A stretch of 64,000 nt of DNA from Plectrocnemia conspersa (Eukaryota > Arthropoda > Insecta > Trichoptera > Polycentropodidae): positions 248,001 through 312,000 of the forward strand of contig VTFK01000365.1 of NCBI GenBank assembly GCA_009617715.1, given 5' to 3'. Below are positions 1 through 13,066 of this stretch, piece by piece (positions within the stretch are counted from its first letter, which is position 1; each line of letters begins with the position of its first letter). The position numbers and the translations under genes are program-made. Under the pieces are notes generated by a model. The model was given only the letters and a program-made list of their open reading frames with translations, was not told where the DNA came from and made no database searches.

Positions 1-3000
1 AGTGAAAATATATTTTCAATGGTAATACACATTCAGTGTAACATATACATTATTCATTTGATGACATTTACCACAAAGATTCAATAATTTAATTAATATG
101 AAATATTATAAAATGTAATCTTAAAAATAAAATTCAATTTTTATTAGATTGAATCTTTCATCTGAATTCACTAAAAAATGTAAATATTCAGGGACATTAT
201 TACAACTTTTTCCAAGGGGGGCAAAAGTTGCCATTCAGTGTTCATTTTTTTAATATCTCCATTTCATGAGTACATGCGCTTTTCTGGCCAAATTTTGGTG
301 GATCCCTGTTTAGTCCATGTCAAAAGCAATAAAATCGTGCCACCTCCAAATAACATAAAAAATATGAAAATGACGACAAAAATAATCTTTAATCTTAGCA
401 GATAATAATGACAGAAATAAATAATATTCATCATTACTATAACTATAAAAATATTTTTGTGTCATAGTAATCTTTGATTGTCCATAATAATATGATATCG
501 TCAACTTTACTGATGGTTTGTCAAAAAAAAATACTAATATGTTTTTTTTTTTGTTTTTATTAAAAATAAAATTTAATTTTAATTAGAATAAATATTTAAT
601 CTAAGAATCAAAAAATACGTTTAAATAAATTAAATATATACTTTCATAATGTACCTGAATAATTTAATTAAAAAGGAATTTTTAATTTTATTTCAAAGAA
701 AATGTTAATAATAATAAAATTGAACATTTTATTATTATTATCTAATTTTAATGATTTTGCTATAAAGGTCGAACCAAATTATAAACTGATCCTTAAAAAA
801 CTATTTTTCTTTATACACAACAGATGCCTCTATTTATCCAAATTCGTGTCTATTTCCTATTTTTTTGTAAAAATTATAGGAACGTAAACAACTAACTACT
901 AAAATAGTTGTAAAATATTTTTAAAGATACATTGTAAGATATTTTAAATTAAAATCATATTAGCATCTGTTATATACACATTTTTTTTAATATATATTGA
1001 CATATTCTTACATAAATATATTTGTATTTTGATCATCTATGATCACAAATTTTACTGTTTGAAATTTTCGTTGTGCGCCATTTTTGTCACTAAACCATAA
1101 AAATGTGTTTGAACCTTGATTCCTTTTTTATTAAATAGCCAAGCTGTAAACCATTATAAATTATTTATTTTTCGCTTGTGGCTCACTTCACGAGCTACAC
1201 ACGATATTATATAAATTTTTGTGTTGACATCTATATCTCATTAAAAATATACAATTTATAATTCATTATTAAACGTATTTTTTTATTGTTTTTAAATATG
1301 ATACATATTATCGAACATATATGATTTGATATATAATATATAAATATAAGTTGACCAGACGTTCTCTATTTAAGAGGTTTGTCCTCCTTAAACAAAAAAT
1401 TCCAATTTTATTTTTATATTTTTTTTTGAGCTTCCGTAGCAATATCTCCTCAAAACATTTTTGGAGATGACCTTTGCACAAAAATGTTCGTGCTTACCTT
1501 TTTTTATATTTCCCATAGCAATTTGTCATTCTTTGTCCTCCTTTGATATTTTCAAAATCTGCTCACCTTAATAAATAAAATATGTATCACAAAATAATAT
1601 TCATCATATTGAAACAAAATAGTAACGAAATCTAAAATTGTATTAAGGGTCAAGCCCGAAACACGTTATTGATATTATTATCATCTAATAATAATATTCT
1701 ACAGTGTACGAAACACGATGCCAACATTGATTCATATGTGTTGCTTTTAAATTTGAACAACTAGCAAGGTAAAAAAATAGTTCTTTTTAAAAATAGATAG
1801 CATTTCATTGATACGTTTTCACAGAATGAAAGTTCAAAAACTATAGTTTTAGGACCTTCATTAGGTCAAGTTAGATTTGGATTATTCGTTCATCTTTGGT
1901 TTGCAACTGTAACATTAAATGTCTATTTTTCGGTTAAGTTATATTTTCACTAGTATAAATATAATTTCACTAACTAGGTCAGTTAAAATGTATCAAACAA
2001 TTGATTTATAATTTCACTGGTCAATACTAGTGAAACTGTATTCACTGCGCAGATGCTCTTTTACAGATTCAGAACATTTTGGCCTTAACGATTGATGTGT
2101 CGCTCTACAACTATTTTTTAAATGAAATTCCCTTGTGGCGTACAAGATTTAAAACAGAGTTCAAAATGTCATTTGAATATCACCAATTCCATCGCTTTTT
2201 AGATTTTTTGCAACTATTTCACGCCTGCAGCATATAATTTCATTACACGTTTCAGACAATATTTTCACTATTATAAATATATATCTGCCAGTGAAAATGT
2301 ATTCCGATATTCTACACTTAAATGTCATGATAATACACTGTTTTTTTTTTAAAACAATTGCGAAACGTCCATTTGATGGTCAAATTCGGATTAACGAATC
2401 TAGCTTGACCTAATAAAAGTTTTAATATTATCTTTAGATTTTTAACTTTCATTAGGTTAAATTTGGGTTTGGGTCTAATTGGTTTTCATAGATATTTTAG
2501 AGCAGCACATAAATAAATTAGTGCCTATTAGTTCAATTATATTTTTACTAGTAGAAATATATATCTATCTGTGTAAATGTATTTCACTGAAACGCCAGTG
2601 AAAATATAACTTTACTGATATACACAATCACTGTAACATATACATATATGGTTTATTAAAAATTACGTTATGGTGATTAAAAATATTATTAATTACTCAT
2701 GTAAATTTATCAAAGACAGAATCGATGTTTCTAAAACATTGTTGTAATATAAAAAAACTTTTGTTGTTTGCAACGCTTTATTTAAAATTAATTTATAACA
2801 ATAAATGTGTCATATGCATACACATGTTGTGAGATAGGAAAAGCCATTAGTCTCTTTTTTCGGCAAAGGTTTTGTTCCCAAACTTTGTTGTATAACTTCA
2901 TATACCCATACTACGTGGGTGGTCTTTTTCCAATGCCTGTTTTGTGTCATGGATTTTTACATTATATTAAATTCATATCCTGCTCAATTTATTTTTAAAA

Positions 3001-5569
3001 ATAGCATTATGCACCACAATAATTCAAGTACTTTTCAACAGTAATCAAAAATACCCTCAGGGATCAATTTTCTTATGAACTATAAAAACTTTTCTAATTT
3101 GATCCATCGTTAAATTCAGATTTACTCGCGACAGATAAGATGAACCAGAGAGCTTTAATATTTCTTCCAAAGCTATTTTAATAGCCGACTCTGATATTCT
3201 AATAGGCCATTGTGCTTTCTTTAAGCTCTTGAAAGCTATCCAATAACCAACTTGACATACAATTTTGGCAACACTTCAAATCGATTTGGACCCCAATCTC
3301 TGGAACGAGCATTGAAAATGTGACACTATTATTATTTTCGTCTTGCAATTCTTTACACACGAGTTCGCTTCAAAGAGACCATCGATATTCTAATTGAGCG
3401 CCCGTTTCACGGTCCCATCACGGCGTGGATAATTACCACCCCTGTCATGTCATAAATTACTCTTATGCATAGACAAGAGAAGTGGCATGGCGACTGACCC
3501 TTGTATACCGGCTCCGCTTGGGTGGTCTGAACTATTACATTTTTTTTGCCCCACCAAATTGCGTTTTAATAGTCGGATCCATCTAGAAAGCTCAATCCAG
3601 GAGGACCGCAGGAGATCTGAGATAAGCTGAGCGTGATGGTCAATGACTCGAGTCTTTCAATAATAACATATATAATATAATGTTATAAAATAACAATATA
3701 AAATTAAAATTATTTAGTAAATCCCTAGAAGAAGGATTATAACAAATAACTTATTTCAAACGAAAAAATCGTATCCCGGTAGTAATGCTTGCTCTTATAA
3801 CCTGTATCAAATAGTATTGGGATGATAGAAGAAAAACCTCTATACAAAATAATTACATCAAGGTATAGAATAGATTAAAATGTAATAGCAATTAGCTTGC
3901 AGCTAGAATAATAAATGGATAATCTTAGATACGTATATGTTGGTGTAACTGTGGGTCCTTCCAAAGTGTTTACAGCAGGAAGCCATCTCCAGTGGGTCCC
4001 ATTGTCATGTTAGGACATTGTCACGATTGTCAGCATTGGATACGAATCCGAGTCGTGAGTGTACTGTCACGTTTTTTGGAAATTTATTGCGTTACATTAG
4101 GATTTTGGTATTGCAGCGGGCGTTTTATCCGCGGAGTGGTTTTTAGAATTCCATCGACGAGATTAGGGCTATTGTGCCCGAAGAACATCTGTCTGTTCGG
4201 CCCATTATATGGATCCCCTTCTCGGTCCTTGAATTCCTTGACGACAATGTGGAAGATGTTTGTTTGTGTGCTGAGATGCTTATCGACGTTATTCGCTCAA
4301 TTATCGGTTCATTTTGAATCATTGAACTATCTAGGATTTTCTTAAAAAAGTCACGTAAAAATGAGTTAAATTTATGGTAAAAGTCAAATAGTAAAAGTAA
4401 GCGAGACAAATGTACTTATCCAAAACCATACATTACCGAATCATTCTTGGCGAGTGAGTATGACGTAGTTCGCGATCTTGATGAGTAGGGAACGTGATGG
4501 GGGTATGGTCGTATTTTTTCGGTCGATCGTGCTAATAGGGATAGTCTTATTCGGGGTTCTACTTTATACAATATGGATATTGATATAAAAAAAAATATTT
4601 TTTTCGGAATTTTCGTGTGTGCAATCTACGTTCGCAGTTTTCGCTCTGTGGAATTTTTGTTTGCGCAATAATCACCAAGCCATCGAATCGTTACTTCCTA
4701 CAATTCGATATTTTGATCAAATTTATTTTATAATTTTAACTACTAGGCCACGCAAAGAAATGTTTTTTTTTTGTAATCTTGCAATTTTATTTCTTGGACG
4801 CTTTTATACTATATTGACCCAGGTTTTATGTCCTAATTATGTATTCAAGAACAATTTTTAAAGTTACAAAATTATTAGTTCTACTATTTTTCGATCAAGT
4901 CTTTTTTTAATTTTCTGAATAGTAATCCTTTTTTCTTTGCCAAAAAATGTTTTAAAATCTTTTTTTTGTGATTGATTATGATGGTTCGGTGATCATAGGT
5001 GATCAATATATATATATATATATTTAATAATAAATCAAAATGATTTTAATTTGTATATATCACGTTTTAAAAATATTTTAAAATTATATTAGTAATTTAC
5101 GTTGGTATAATACTTTTATTTCCTATAATTACATCTTTTTTTATTTAAAAATAGAGAAAAATATAAAGCAGTTGAAATTAAAAGTAAAATTTAAGTTTAA
5201 TAAATTTTAAAAGAAAACCAAAAATATATTTTATTGGTAATAGTTAGATAGCTAATCTAGATAAAATTTTTATTTAATCTAGATTAGCTTGAACCAACTT
5301 AATTTTTGAGAAAAAAGTGGTCTTTTGATGTTCATTGAAATAAAATAAATGATAAGACATTGAAATAAAATAAAATTGAAAAAAAGTTTTTTTTAAATAA
5401 TGTTTTCAAAAAAAATTGTAACCACAACAAAAAATAAAATGTTATTTATGTATATGGGATATAACAGTTTTGGAGAACATGATTGCCATATCGACATTAA
5501 ACTATTTCCAAAAATATTCATAATTCTGTTCGAAAAAAAACACCGTAATTTTTAACAAAAAAGTAAGGA
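1..5569. other. AT-rich non-coding region with dispersed repeats
   Basis: No open frame here has coding character. The region is AT-rich, with homopolymer A and T runs and a TA microsatellite near 5008-5024. Several stretches around 1-60, 1930-2050, 2260-2310 and 2540-2640 repeat variants of AGTGAAAATATA, and similar sequence recurs at 16840-16960. The blocks near 3340-3620 and 3990-4330 are less AT-rich and may be old transposon sequence. A 58-codon open stretch at about 4150-4323 (+) is acidic and ends in a stop, but I do not recognise it and a stop precedes it. Confidence 0.6.
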
Positions 5570-6565
5570 TACAGGCGGCCCTCGACTTTCGCACATAATT
5601 GGTTCCTGAAAATGTGTGCGAATGTTGAATGTACGAAAGTCAAGGGAAGTAAAAAAAATTGAAATTGTGTTTATTTTAAAATATTTATTTATCAAGTAAA
5701 TATAAGATGTTTAGATGCGTTTAAAAGACACGTTAAAGTGGGGTTTGCGGGTGCTTCCTTTGAAAAGTTATCAAGAGTTAACTGTTTTCCACTATTCTTT
5801 TTCTTTTCTTCATATAGTATTTTATAACATGCTATGTTTTTATTGATCGCCCCACGCACTTGAGATATGCGTTCTCCATTGAGATCACAATCTTCCATAA
5901 TATTTAAAAATTTGTCAAGGTGCGTGATGGCTTGATTCATATTTTTCGTTGTTAAAGAGTTTTCCAAAATAAACCTGTCTCATCTACATTAAATATTTGG
6001 CTAGAGGAATATTCTACATCTTCAATAATTTTGGATAATTAGGAAATAAATTGTTTTGCAGCATCTTTATCCGCATCAGCCGATTCTCTAGTAAATTTAA
6101 TACTATGAAAATAATACCTCATTTTAAAATTGTAAAACCAACCGTTACTTGCTTGAAAAACCGTGTTAATTTTTTTTTTAATCTATCCTCCCAATCTTTG
6201 TGCAAACTAAGAGCTTTTGCTTGAATACTTGAAATACTCAGAGGGACATCTTTTTGATGTTGGTCATCGATCTACAATGACAAAGATTTTCCATTTCATC
6301 CATGTTTTTTTTTTGCTGTGTTTTTTTGGAAAATATCATTAAGATTGTGGAAATATATCTTTATTTTCCACAATTTTGAACGTATTCTTTAATTATATTT
6401 ATATTTTGCAAAATTGAACATATCGTAGATCTGTTTCTATCATACGAACGTCCGATTGAAGCAAAAGATTCACCGCTATCAGAACGTTTTAAAAAAAAAT
6501 TAATTAAAAAAAAATTTTTTTTTTTAAATGTGCGAAATAGCGAATTGTGCGAAAGTCGAACGTTC
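5570..6565 (-). mobile_element. Degraded pogo/Tigger-type DNA transposon, internally deleted
   Basis: The left end starts CAGGCGGCCCTCGACTTTCG directly after a TA, and CGACTTTCGCACA recurs inverted near 6545-6565, as expected for TIRs of the Tc1/mariner-pogo group. Read on the minus strand, 5692-5950 gives a piece ending in GKQLTLDNFSK preceded by INKNIACYKILYEEKKK, which resembles Tigger transposase C-termini. About 5985-6130 gives FNVDETGLFWK, the region of the first catalytic Asp of a DDE transposase, preceded by an in-frame stop. The two pieces are joined without the rest of the catalytic core, so the copy is dead. The right TIR is more diverged than the left. Family placement is from remembered conservation, not a search. 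Confidence 0.82.
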
Positions 6566-9118
6566 GAAACGAACTTATTAGTTAAAAACCGTAATAAGGT
6601 AACATGAATATTTAAAAAAAAAAGTGCTAGCTAACGTAATAAGAAAAAAAAAATGTTTTTTTTTTTTTTTTTTTGCCCTAAAAAATAAATAAATAAAAGG
6701 GAGAATGAATTAATAGATACCCAGGTTGGATGGCTTTGGCCATGAATTGGAAAAAGAAATATTAGACACTGTATAAATTAAAATTAAAAACAGTTTTGGG
6801 GACACCCTAACTACCGTAGTTCTATTATAGATATTAAAATTAAAATAAAACACCTTTTTCTCTACAGAAATCCACCTAATTCTTAGGTTTTTATATGTCG
6901 TTACAAAAAAGTTACTCAAATTTTTGCTCAAATTTTAAATTTTTGTTATTGTAATATGTGATGTTTTTTTGTTTTAGTTTTTTTTATTATTTTTATCTAA
7001 GTGTCATCATTTTGTGTTTCGAAAACCATTGCAGTTTTTTCTTAGCGTGTATAGTTTTTTTATTTGATTTTATCTTATTTATTTAGTGAATATTAACACA
7101 CAACAAATTTATTTAGTATACTTAGTCTGTAACTCTAATATCTATGTAATAGAAATAAATGTACAATAAATTAAAGCAAAACTAATCTATATAGGTCAAT
7201 GGTGCAGGAATTTATTTGCACTTGCGTGTTTTAAGTAATTAAATAAAATTTTCCCGTTAAATTAAATTCAACGCAAACAGTTGGTATCAAATATCAGACA
7301 TCTTTCTGGTGCATTCTGTTGCAAGATGCGTTTCGGAGATTTGTCGGGCTTCCTCCTCCTCCGCCCGGCAGCTGTCGTGTGTCTCTGGGGAGAATGCCGT
7401 GCGATGAAACCGAAACGAATAATCGGAAACATAAAATGCACATGCATAAACATGTACTATAAATTAATAAATGATGTTAAAATGTAAAAGAAAGGTATTA
7501 AAGTTAAGTTCTTACGAATTCCAGATGGAGTTCTGAAAGTAAAGTAAATATTTTTGCGGTTATTTTCTATTTTGGTTAAAGCAAAGACGCTTCCGCTCTT
7601 TCCTACTCTTCACCCTCGAGCCAATGCGACGATTTGAGGCGGAATCAGATTATGTTATGTTATTTTCCTTACAATGATAATTTAAGCAACTACAGATTTG
7701 GCAATGCTGTCACTGAGAAATTGATAGCCACATTCTACCTTGTCGGTATTTTCTGAGGTTAATTTTAACCCTTTGGCTGTTATGCTGTTTATCAAAATCG
7801 TATTTTATGACACATTCATAGTTTCATGCTACACTACAATAAAATTAAATACGTATATTAACTGTTTCGTGCTATTGACATACTACTACATAAATTCATT
7901 TACCTGTTCGAGCATTATGACATCAACAAAGATCGTTGTTAGTTTTTATTTTATTTAACATGTTTAGGTGGAACATGATAAATATTTTAAAATAATAATA
8001 ATTAGATTGTGGCTGACATGATTAAAATATTTTTTTATAAAATATGTTCGTTCGATCACAGTGTCCCCAGTACATGTGCGCAAGGTTTTTCTACCTGTCG
8101 CGTGATTATCCAAACTTATACGTGCGTTTATTTATCAGATGTTTAAATGTTTGAAAAATATTTCATATCTAACCGATTAATAAGAATCGTTTAATTTATT
8201 ATTTTTTTAATTAATTTTTTATTTTATTAATTATAATTAATTTTAGTTAAAACATTAATTTTGGAACAATGAACAATTTTTCACTTATACGTGATAATTT
8301 TATACAAATCTCCCGTTCCAATTTTTATTTTATATACATATCTAGTCCATAAATATAATTTGCTAATAATCATAATAAATAAGCAAAGCATGACTACGAC
8401 ACCTACTATCTAAAAAGGTGATGACACATTAAGTCTTTAATGCCGGGAAATACTAATATGCGTCAATCATTATTAGAACTACTTAAAACATATGATCAAT
8501 GCTACTTAATTTTAACCCTTTGATTAGTATTGACGTACATGGTACATGCAGACCCAGCCTTAGCTTATTTAGCGCCCCAGGCAATAATTAAGTTGCTCCC
8601 CCCCATATGTTATCAATACATTACATTTAAAACATGAGTTGATACATGTTCAAATATAATACTTTCGCAGGTAATTTTAAATTTATATTAATTCAAATTA
8701 ACTTCAAGCATTTACAAACAACTGCATGGTGACCACAGAACAAAGAATTTAATGGTAGCTAACAAAAATGTGCATAGCAAGGGCTTTACATTAAATTTCA
8801 GTGCAATCATTTTTAATGAATGTATAATTAAATTATCTATTTATATTTAAAAAAAAGTTAACAGTTAACAAAATAAATGCTTTTTTTATGACCCCATTGT
8901 AATTGTGATGTTGTTGAAAATAATTTATAAGTATCTTCAACATAAAAAATAAGGCGTGTTTAAAGCATTTTCAAATATTTTGTGATTGTTCTCTAATTCT
9001 TTTTGGTCTCGCCAAGCTCACCAAGTAATTTTAGATATATTTTTTTAGAAACATGGCTTGAAAAATTTTGAAGGAAATGTTACGCCTTTATTTTGTTTTT
9101 TTGGCGCCCCTCTAGATC
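6566..9118. other. Intergenic, no confident gene; GC-richer island at 7280-7430
   Basis: This is mostly AT-rich sequence without coding frames. The 7280-7430 stretch is clearly less AT-rich and is open on both strands (about 60-68 codons), but neither product resembles a family I know and no start or splice sites fix a model. Two TTAA-CCCTTTG motifs, at 7765 and 8512, look like piggyBac-type termini. Confidence 0.5.
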
Positions 9119-9508
9119 TGCAGGATCAATAGGAGAGAGCAAAAAACAATTATCCTTTCTCAGAAGTCAAAAATCCACGTCAAAAGCAATAAAATCGTGC
9201 CGTTGCGGTGAAAACGCTCGATTATCAAGCGTTTATATGAAGTTTTTTATAACAATGTTACTAGTGAAAATCGAATAAAGTACATTTAAACCGAATTTTG
9301 CCCAATATGAGAGCGCAAAAAACAATTATCCCTTCTCAGAAGTCAAAAATCCACGTCAAAAGCAATAAAATCGTGCCGTCGCCGTCGCAGTGGGAACGCT
9401 CGTTACCGCGCGTTCCCACTGCGTCGGCGCCGACACGATTTTATTGCTTTTGACGTGAATTTTTAACTTCTGAGAAGTGATAATTGTTTTTGCGCACTCC
9501 TATTGACC
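9119..9508. repeat. Tandem repeat unit followed by an inverted (palindromic) copy
   Basis: A unit containing ACAATTATCC, TTCTCAGAAGTCAAAAATCC and AAAGCAATAAAATCGTGCCG occurs at about 9125-9245 and again at 9303-9400. Immediately after, at about 9408-9508, the same sequence runs inverted, so 9303-9508 can fold into a hairpin with arms near 100 bases and a tip near 9403. A short fragment of the same unit (CAAAAGCAATAAAATCGTGCC) lies at 318-340. This is the structure of a MITE or foldback element. Confidence 0.8.
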
Positions 9509-12500
9509 AAAATTCGCTTTGAATACACTTTAATCAATACTCTCTTATCGAAAGCGTTCCCACTGCGACGTATACCAGTATGAATGACATGTGCAAATGA
9601 CACGTCGCTACTGTTTACCGTTTGGTAGGAGATCTTGTGGTAGACAGACAGACACAGATTTTTTTGTATGGTTCTCATACTATGTTCCGCTTATTGCTAT
9701 CGCACAATATATATTTTCTTTACAATAATATGTTAAGGTCTTTATAATTTATTTATTAGAATAAATTATTTGTTCTATGTTTCTCTAAGTATGTTTCGCA
9801 ATATCAGTAAACAATGATTTACTTTATAAAACATATCTCTTTTAAACCTGCAATATGTCAATATAATTGAAATGTTAAGAAATAATGCATATTATTTGCA
9901 AATGTATATATTGTAACTCACAAATGCTTTTACTACAACATATTTATACCCATAGCTAAGTTCCACGACCACAAATGTTTTTTTTACATATAAACTAAAA
10001 TAGAGTTAAATAAATATATACTATTAAACCATTTCAATGATTATTTTATTGAACCTGAATAACGCACCTTTAAAGTAACTCCATTCACATTTATTTTGCA
10101 CCTGGCGCGCGCCACATTACCTTACACCACACGTGATTATCAAAACGTCGAACATCTGCCACTGAATATTTTCGCCACTCTCGAATACAAAACGTCGCAA
10201 ACGACATACCCCAAATTTCATAACATCATAACAGTCCTAGTCTATCTTAAAACAAATATCACAGCATCAGATCATGTGTTAATGTATTGACTCAATTTAG
10301 ATGGATAGACCGAAACGATTTTTATAAAGCTATAAAAAGATCGCTTTACAAATCCTTGCGATTGATTTATGACCACTCTCTGTTCACTGTTTACACTCTC
10401 CATAATCCGTTCGATCCAATTAGCCGACGATGGATGGACAGCGTACGTGTGTGAACATGTAAATATAGAACGAACTATCTGATTTTCTCTGACTTGTTGC
10501 ATCTGCAGTTAAGCTCTTTCGTGCACGAATCGGTCCCAGGTGGTTCGACTCAGATTCAGCTGCCTCCAAATCGTACACTCATTCGCAGATGTCCTGCGTA
10601 GAGGTGCAGTCGTGTCTTGTGTAATTCACTGTATCAGTTATAGCAAGATGATTATTTGCCTGTCTGGATTTGTGATCGGAGGGTATGTGTTAAAAATATT
10701 TTTATAGATATTAGGTCCTTAGAAGTTCACAATAAATATAAAATAATTCTTTAGTCAATCTGTAATTTTGCATATTGCCACAAAAATTTTATAACATGAT
10801 GTATGTGTAAAAATAAAATTTTCGGTTTTGTTATTAAAATTATATGTTTATGGTGTATTATGATGTATTATATTTATTGCTAATTTTTTTACTCTGTATT
10901 ATAATTATAATGGTTTAAAGTATAAAAAGTTAATTTTTATGTATATTATACATACATATATAAAAATCGTTCAGTATTTTTTTCATCAACTTATCGTTTT
11001 TATTATGGTAATTGAGTTACATTTTATGATTAACTATAATATATAGTACTCATGTATCATGTATAGACAAATTTTCAGCACTATATTTCATGATAATATT
11101 AAAAATAGACATATAATATAAATCACATGTTAGTCAATAATGGCAATTCATTCCTCTCTTTAAAAAAATATTATTTATATATTGCTTTGAAGATATAAAT
11201 AGAATTTACGAAATTCGTTAAAGCATATGTTCTCGTTAGCTATTTCCCTATAATCCATTTACCCCAATGTGAATTACATCGCCGGAAACAGGGGAACTTG
11301 TTGAACTCAATGAAAAGGGAGGATATTACCTGATGTTCGAGGGTGTCACGTTTGTCACGAATTTGAGCTGTGAAAACGAATACAAACATTAAAATATGAG
11401 AGAGCATCAGTGCTTTTTTAATTTTGCTATTTTTTTAGTTCTTTTACCTTACAGGCCGATGACTCAAATATGCGTCATTGCAAAACTATTGTTAATAAAT
11501 GATTCAGAGAATTTTACATATATTTATCCCTTTCAGTATTAAGTAAATTTATACACATTTCTTAATTTGTGTGTATACACCTCAGATTGAGTCAATTCTA
11601 CCTATTTTTCCATAAAAAAATCTGTTGCTATTATTATTTATAGTAAATTATAGAAAAAAACTGATTTTCAACGGTTTATTGCTTTAATTTATTTTACTAC
11701 TTTTTTGTTATAATATTTTAATAATTTATCTTAGATATTTATTATATATTATTTAACTTTCAATATTATTTTATAAAATTAATATAAAATATTTTATGTT
11801 AATGTATTATTTTCTACAGAAATCATTTACATTAATTCAAATTAAAAATAATAATATTTAATTATAATGGTTTTTATATATATTTTTTTTTAAATATATA
11901 ACTGTCTGGAGTATCTCAAAACAGTGAAAGATCGATCGCCGTACATGTACGGCTATACTCTTCAAATGTTTTATGTCATCAACATTTTTATATAATTAAA
12001 TTTTACAAAAGTGTTATTAAAAACAGTTGCCAGTCGTAAATAAAATTCACCCTATAAAGAGTGCTTCATAGATTATGGTGAAATATAAGTAAAAAAGTCC
12101 CATACAAATCACTGACAGCAGTGGCATAGGACTCGAATAAAAATTTTTTTGTTAAGAAACATATATGTATATCAATAAGTTTTGCGCTGCACGGCTTAAT
12201 GTATGCTTTCTTGAGTAATATGTCTGTTTATGAACAATAAAATTTCGATACGTAGAATATAATTATCAACAAAAAAACTCGTTGGTTTTGACTAAATTAA
12301 AACAATTTACATAAATATATTTTTAATAAAAAAATACGAGCCTTTACAGAGGACTAGTTTTAGACTTTTTTTTAATACTGTGTCAAATATTTTTTGCCAC
12401 AAAGATAAAATAACTATATTAACATACATAATTATACACTTATTTCAGTTGTATCATTAGTATAATATTTTTTTCTAAGAATATCTCGTATTCATTTTTT

Positions 12501-12655
12501 GACGTTTTTGTAAAAAAATTATGTTATACGTTACGTTATTAAAAAAATTGCGTATAAAATGTAATTTTTCATTTAAATTGCTAGAAAAAATGCCAAGATT
12601 TTTTTACAAAATGATTTTATTTTTGTCATATAATTTTTAATTAAAATATAGGCAC
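9509..12655. other. Intergenic; possible small 5' exon near 10500-10686
   Basis: The region is mostly AT-rich and non-coding. A GC-richer island at 10500-10690 contains an ATG (10648) opening MIICLSGFVIGG, followed by a good-looking donor (GGTATGTG), so it could be a first exon of an unidentified + strand gene or an upstream exon of the Graf locus. I could not find a matching downstream exon, so no gene is called. Confidence 0.35.
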
Positions 12656-13066
12656 TTGTTAATAATATCGGCGCCACTCTCAGAAACCAATTATTATGTT
12701 ATTCAGCGTTATCTACAACACTGATAAACGGTCAATTGTGATTTTTAACCGATGTTTGGGAAATGAACACCAGTTGTAAATATTTTATCGATTATAAGAT
12801 GACGCTTAGTGCATTTGAAATTAATTTAAATCCGAATTTAGACTATATTATAGTTATAGATCGTTTTATTTTTGTACAATTTAAATATCATTTTTTAATT
12901 AGAACAATAGTTTTTTTTATAAACATAGAATAAACACAAGCTCTAAATCTTAAAATATTTTCATATAGCAAAACGTTGTTGGCCACTTTCGCAGACGTTA
13001 GGGCCAAGAGTGGAATAAATATTCATAACCATTGGTTTCTGAGCGTGGCGCCGATATTCTTAACAA
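12656..13066. mobile_element. Foldback MITE, copy 1 (TIR TTGTTAAnAATATCGGCGCC)
   Basis: The left end reads TTGTTAATAATATCGGCGCC and the right end, inverted, reads TTGTTAAGAATATCGGCGCC. Both continue into a CTCAGAAACCAAT-like stretch. The right arm contains a longer inverted segment (GTTGGCCACTTTCGCAGACG) that is missing from this copy's left arm but present in copy 3. There is no coding potential, so this is a non-autonomous element. Related copies lie near 28232-28657 and 50280-50500. Confidence 0.85.

Noticed and set aside
4143..4409. Open frames on both strands (about 60-117 codons)
   Set aside because: No family recognised and an in-frame stop precedes the acidic frame; probably old transposon sequence.
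7268..7487. Overlapping frames on both strands in a GC-richer island
   Set aside because: Neither has a supported start, splice context or recognisable domain.
9119..9508. CRISPR-like repetition
   Set aside because: Only two direct units and one inverted unit, no regular spacers, and a eukaryotic setting.
10500..10570. tRNA-like GGTTCGACTC motif
   Set aside because: No A box or cloverleaf at the proper distance upstream.
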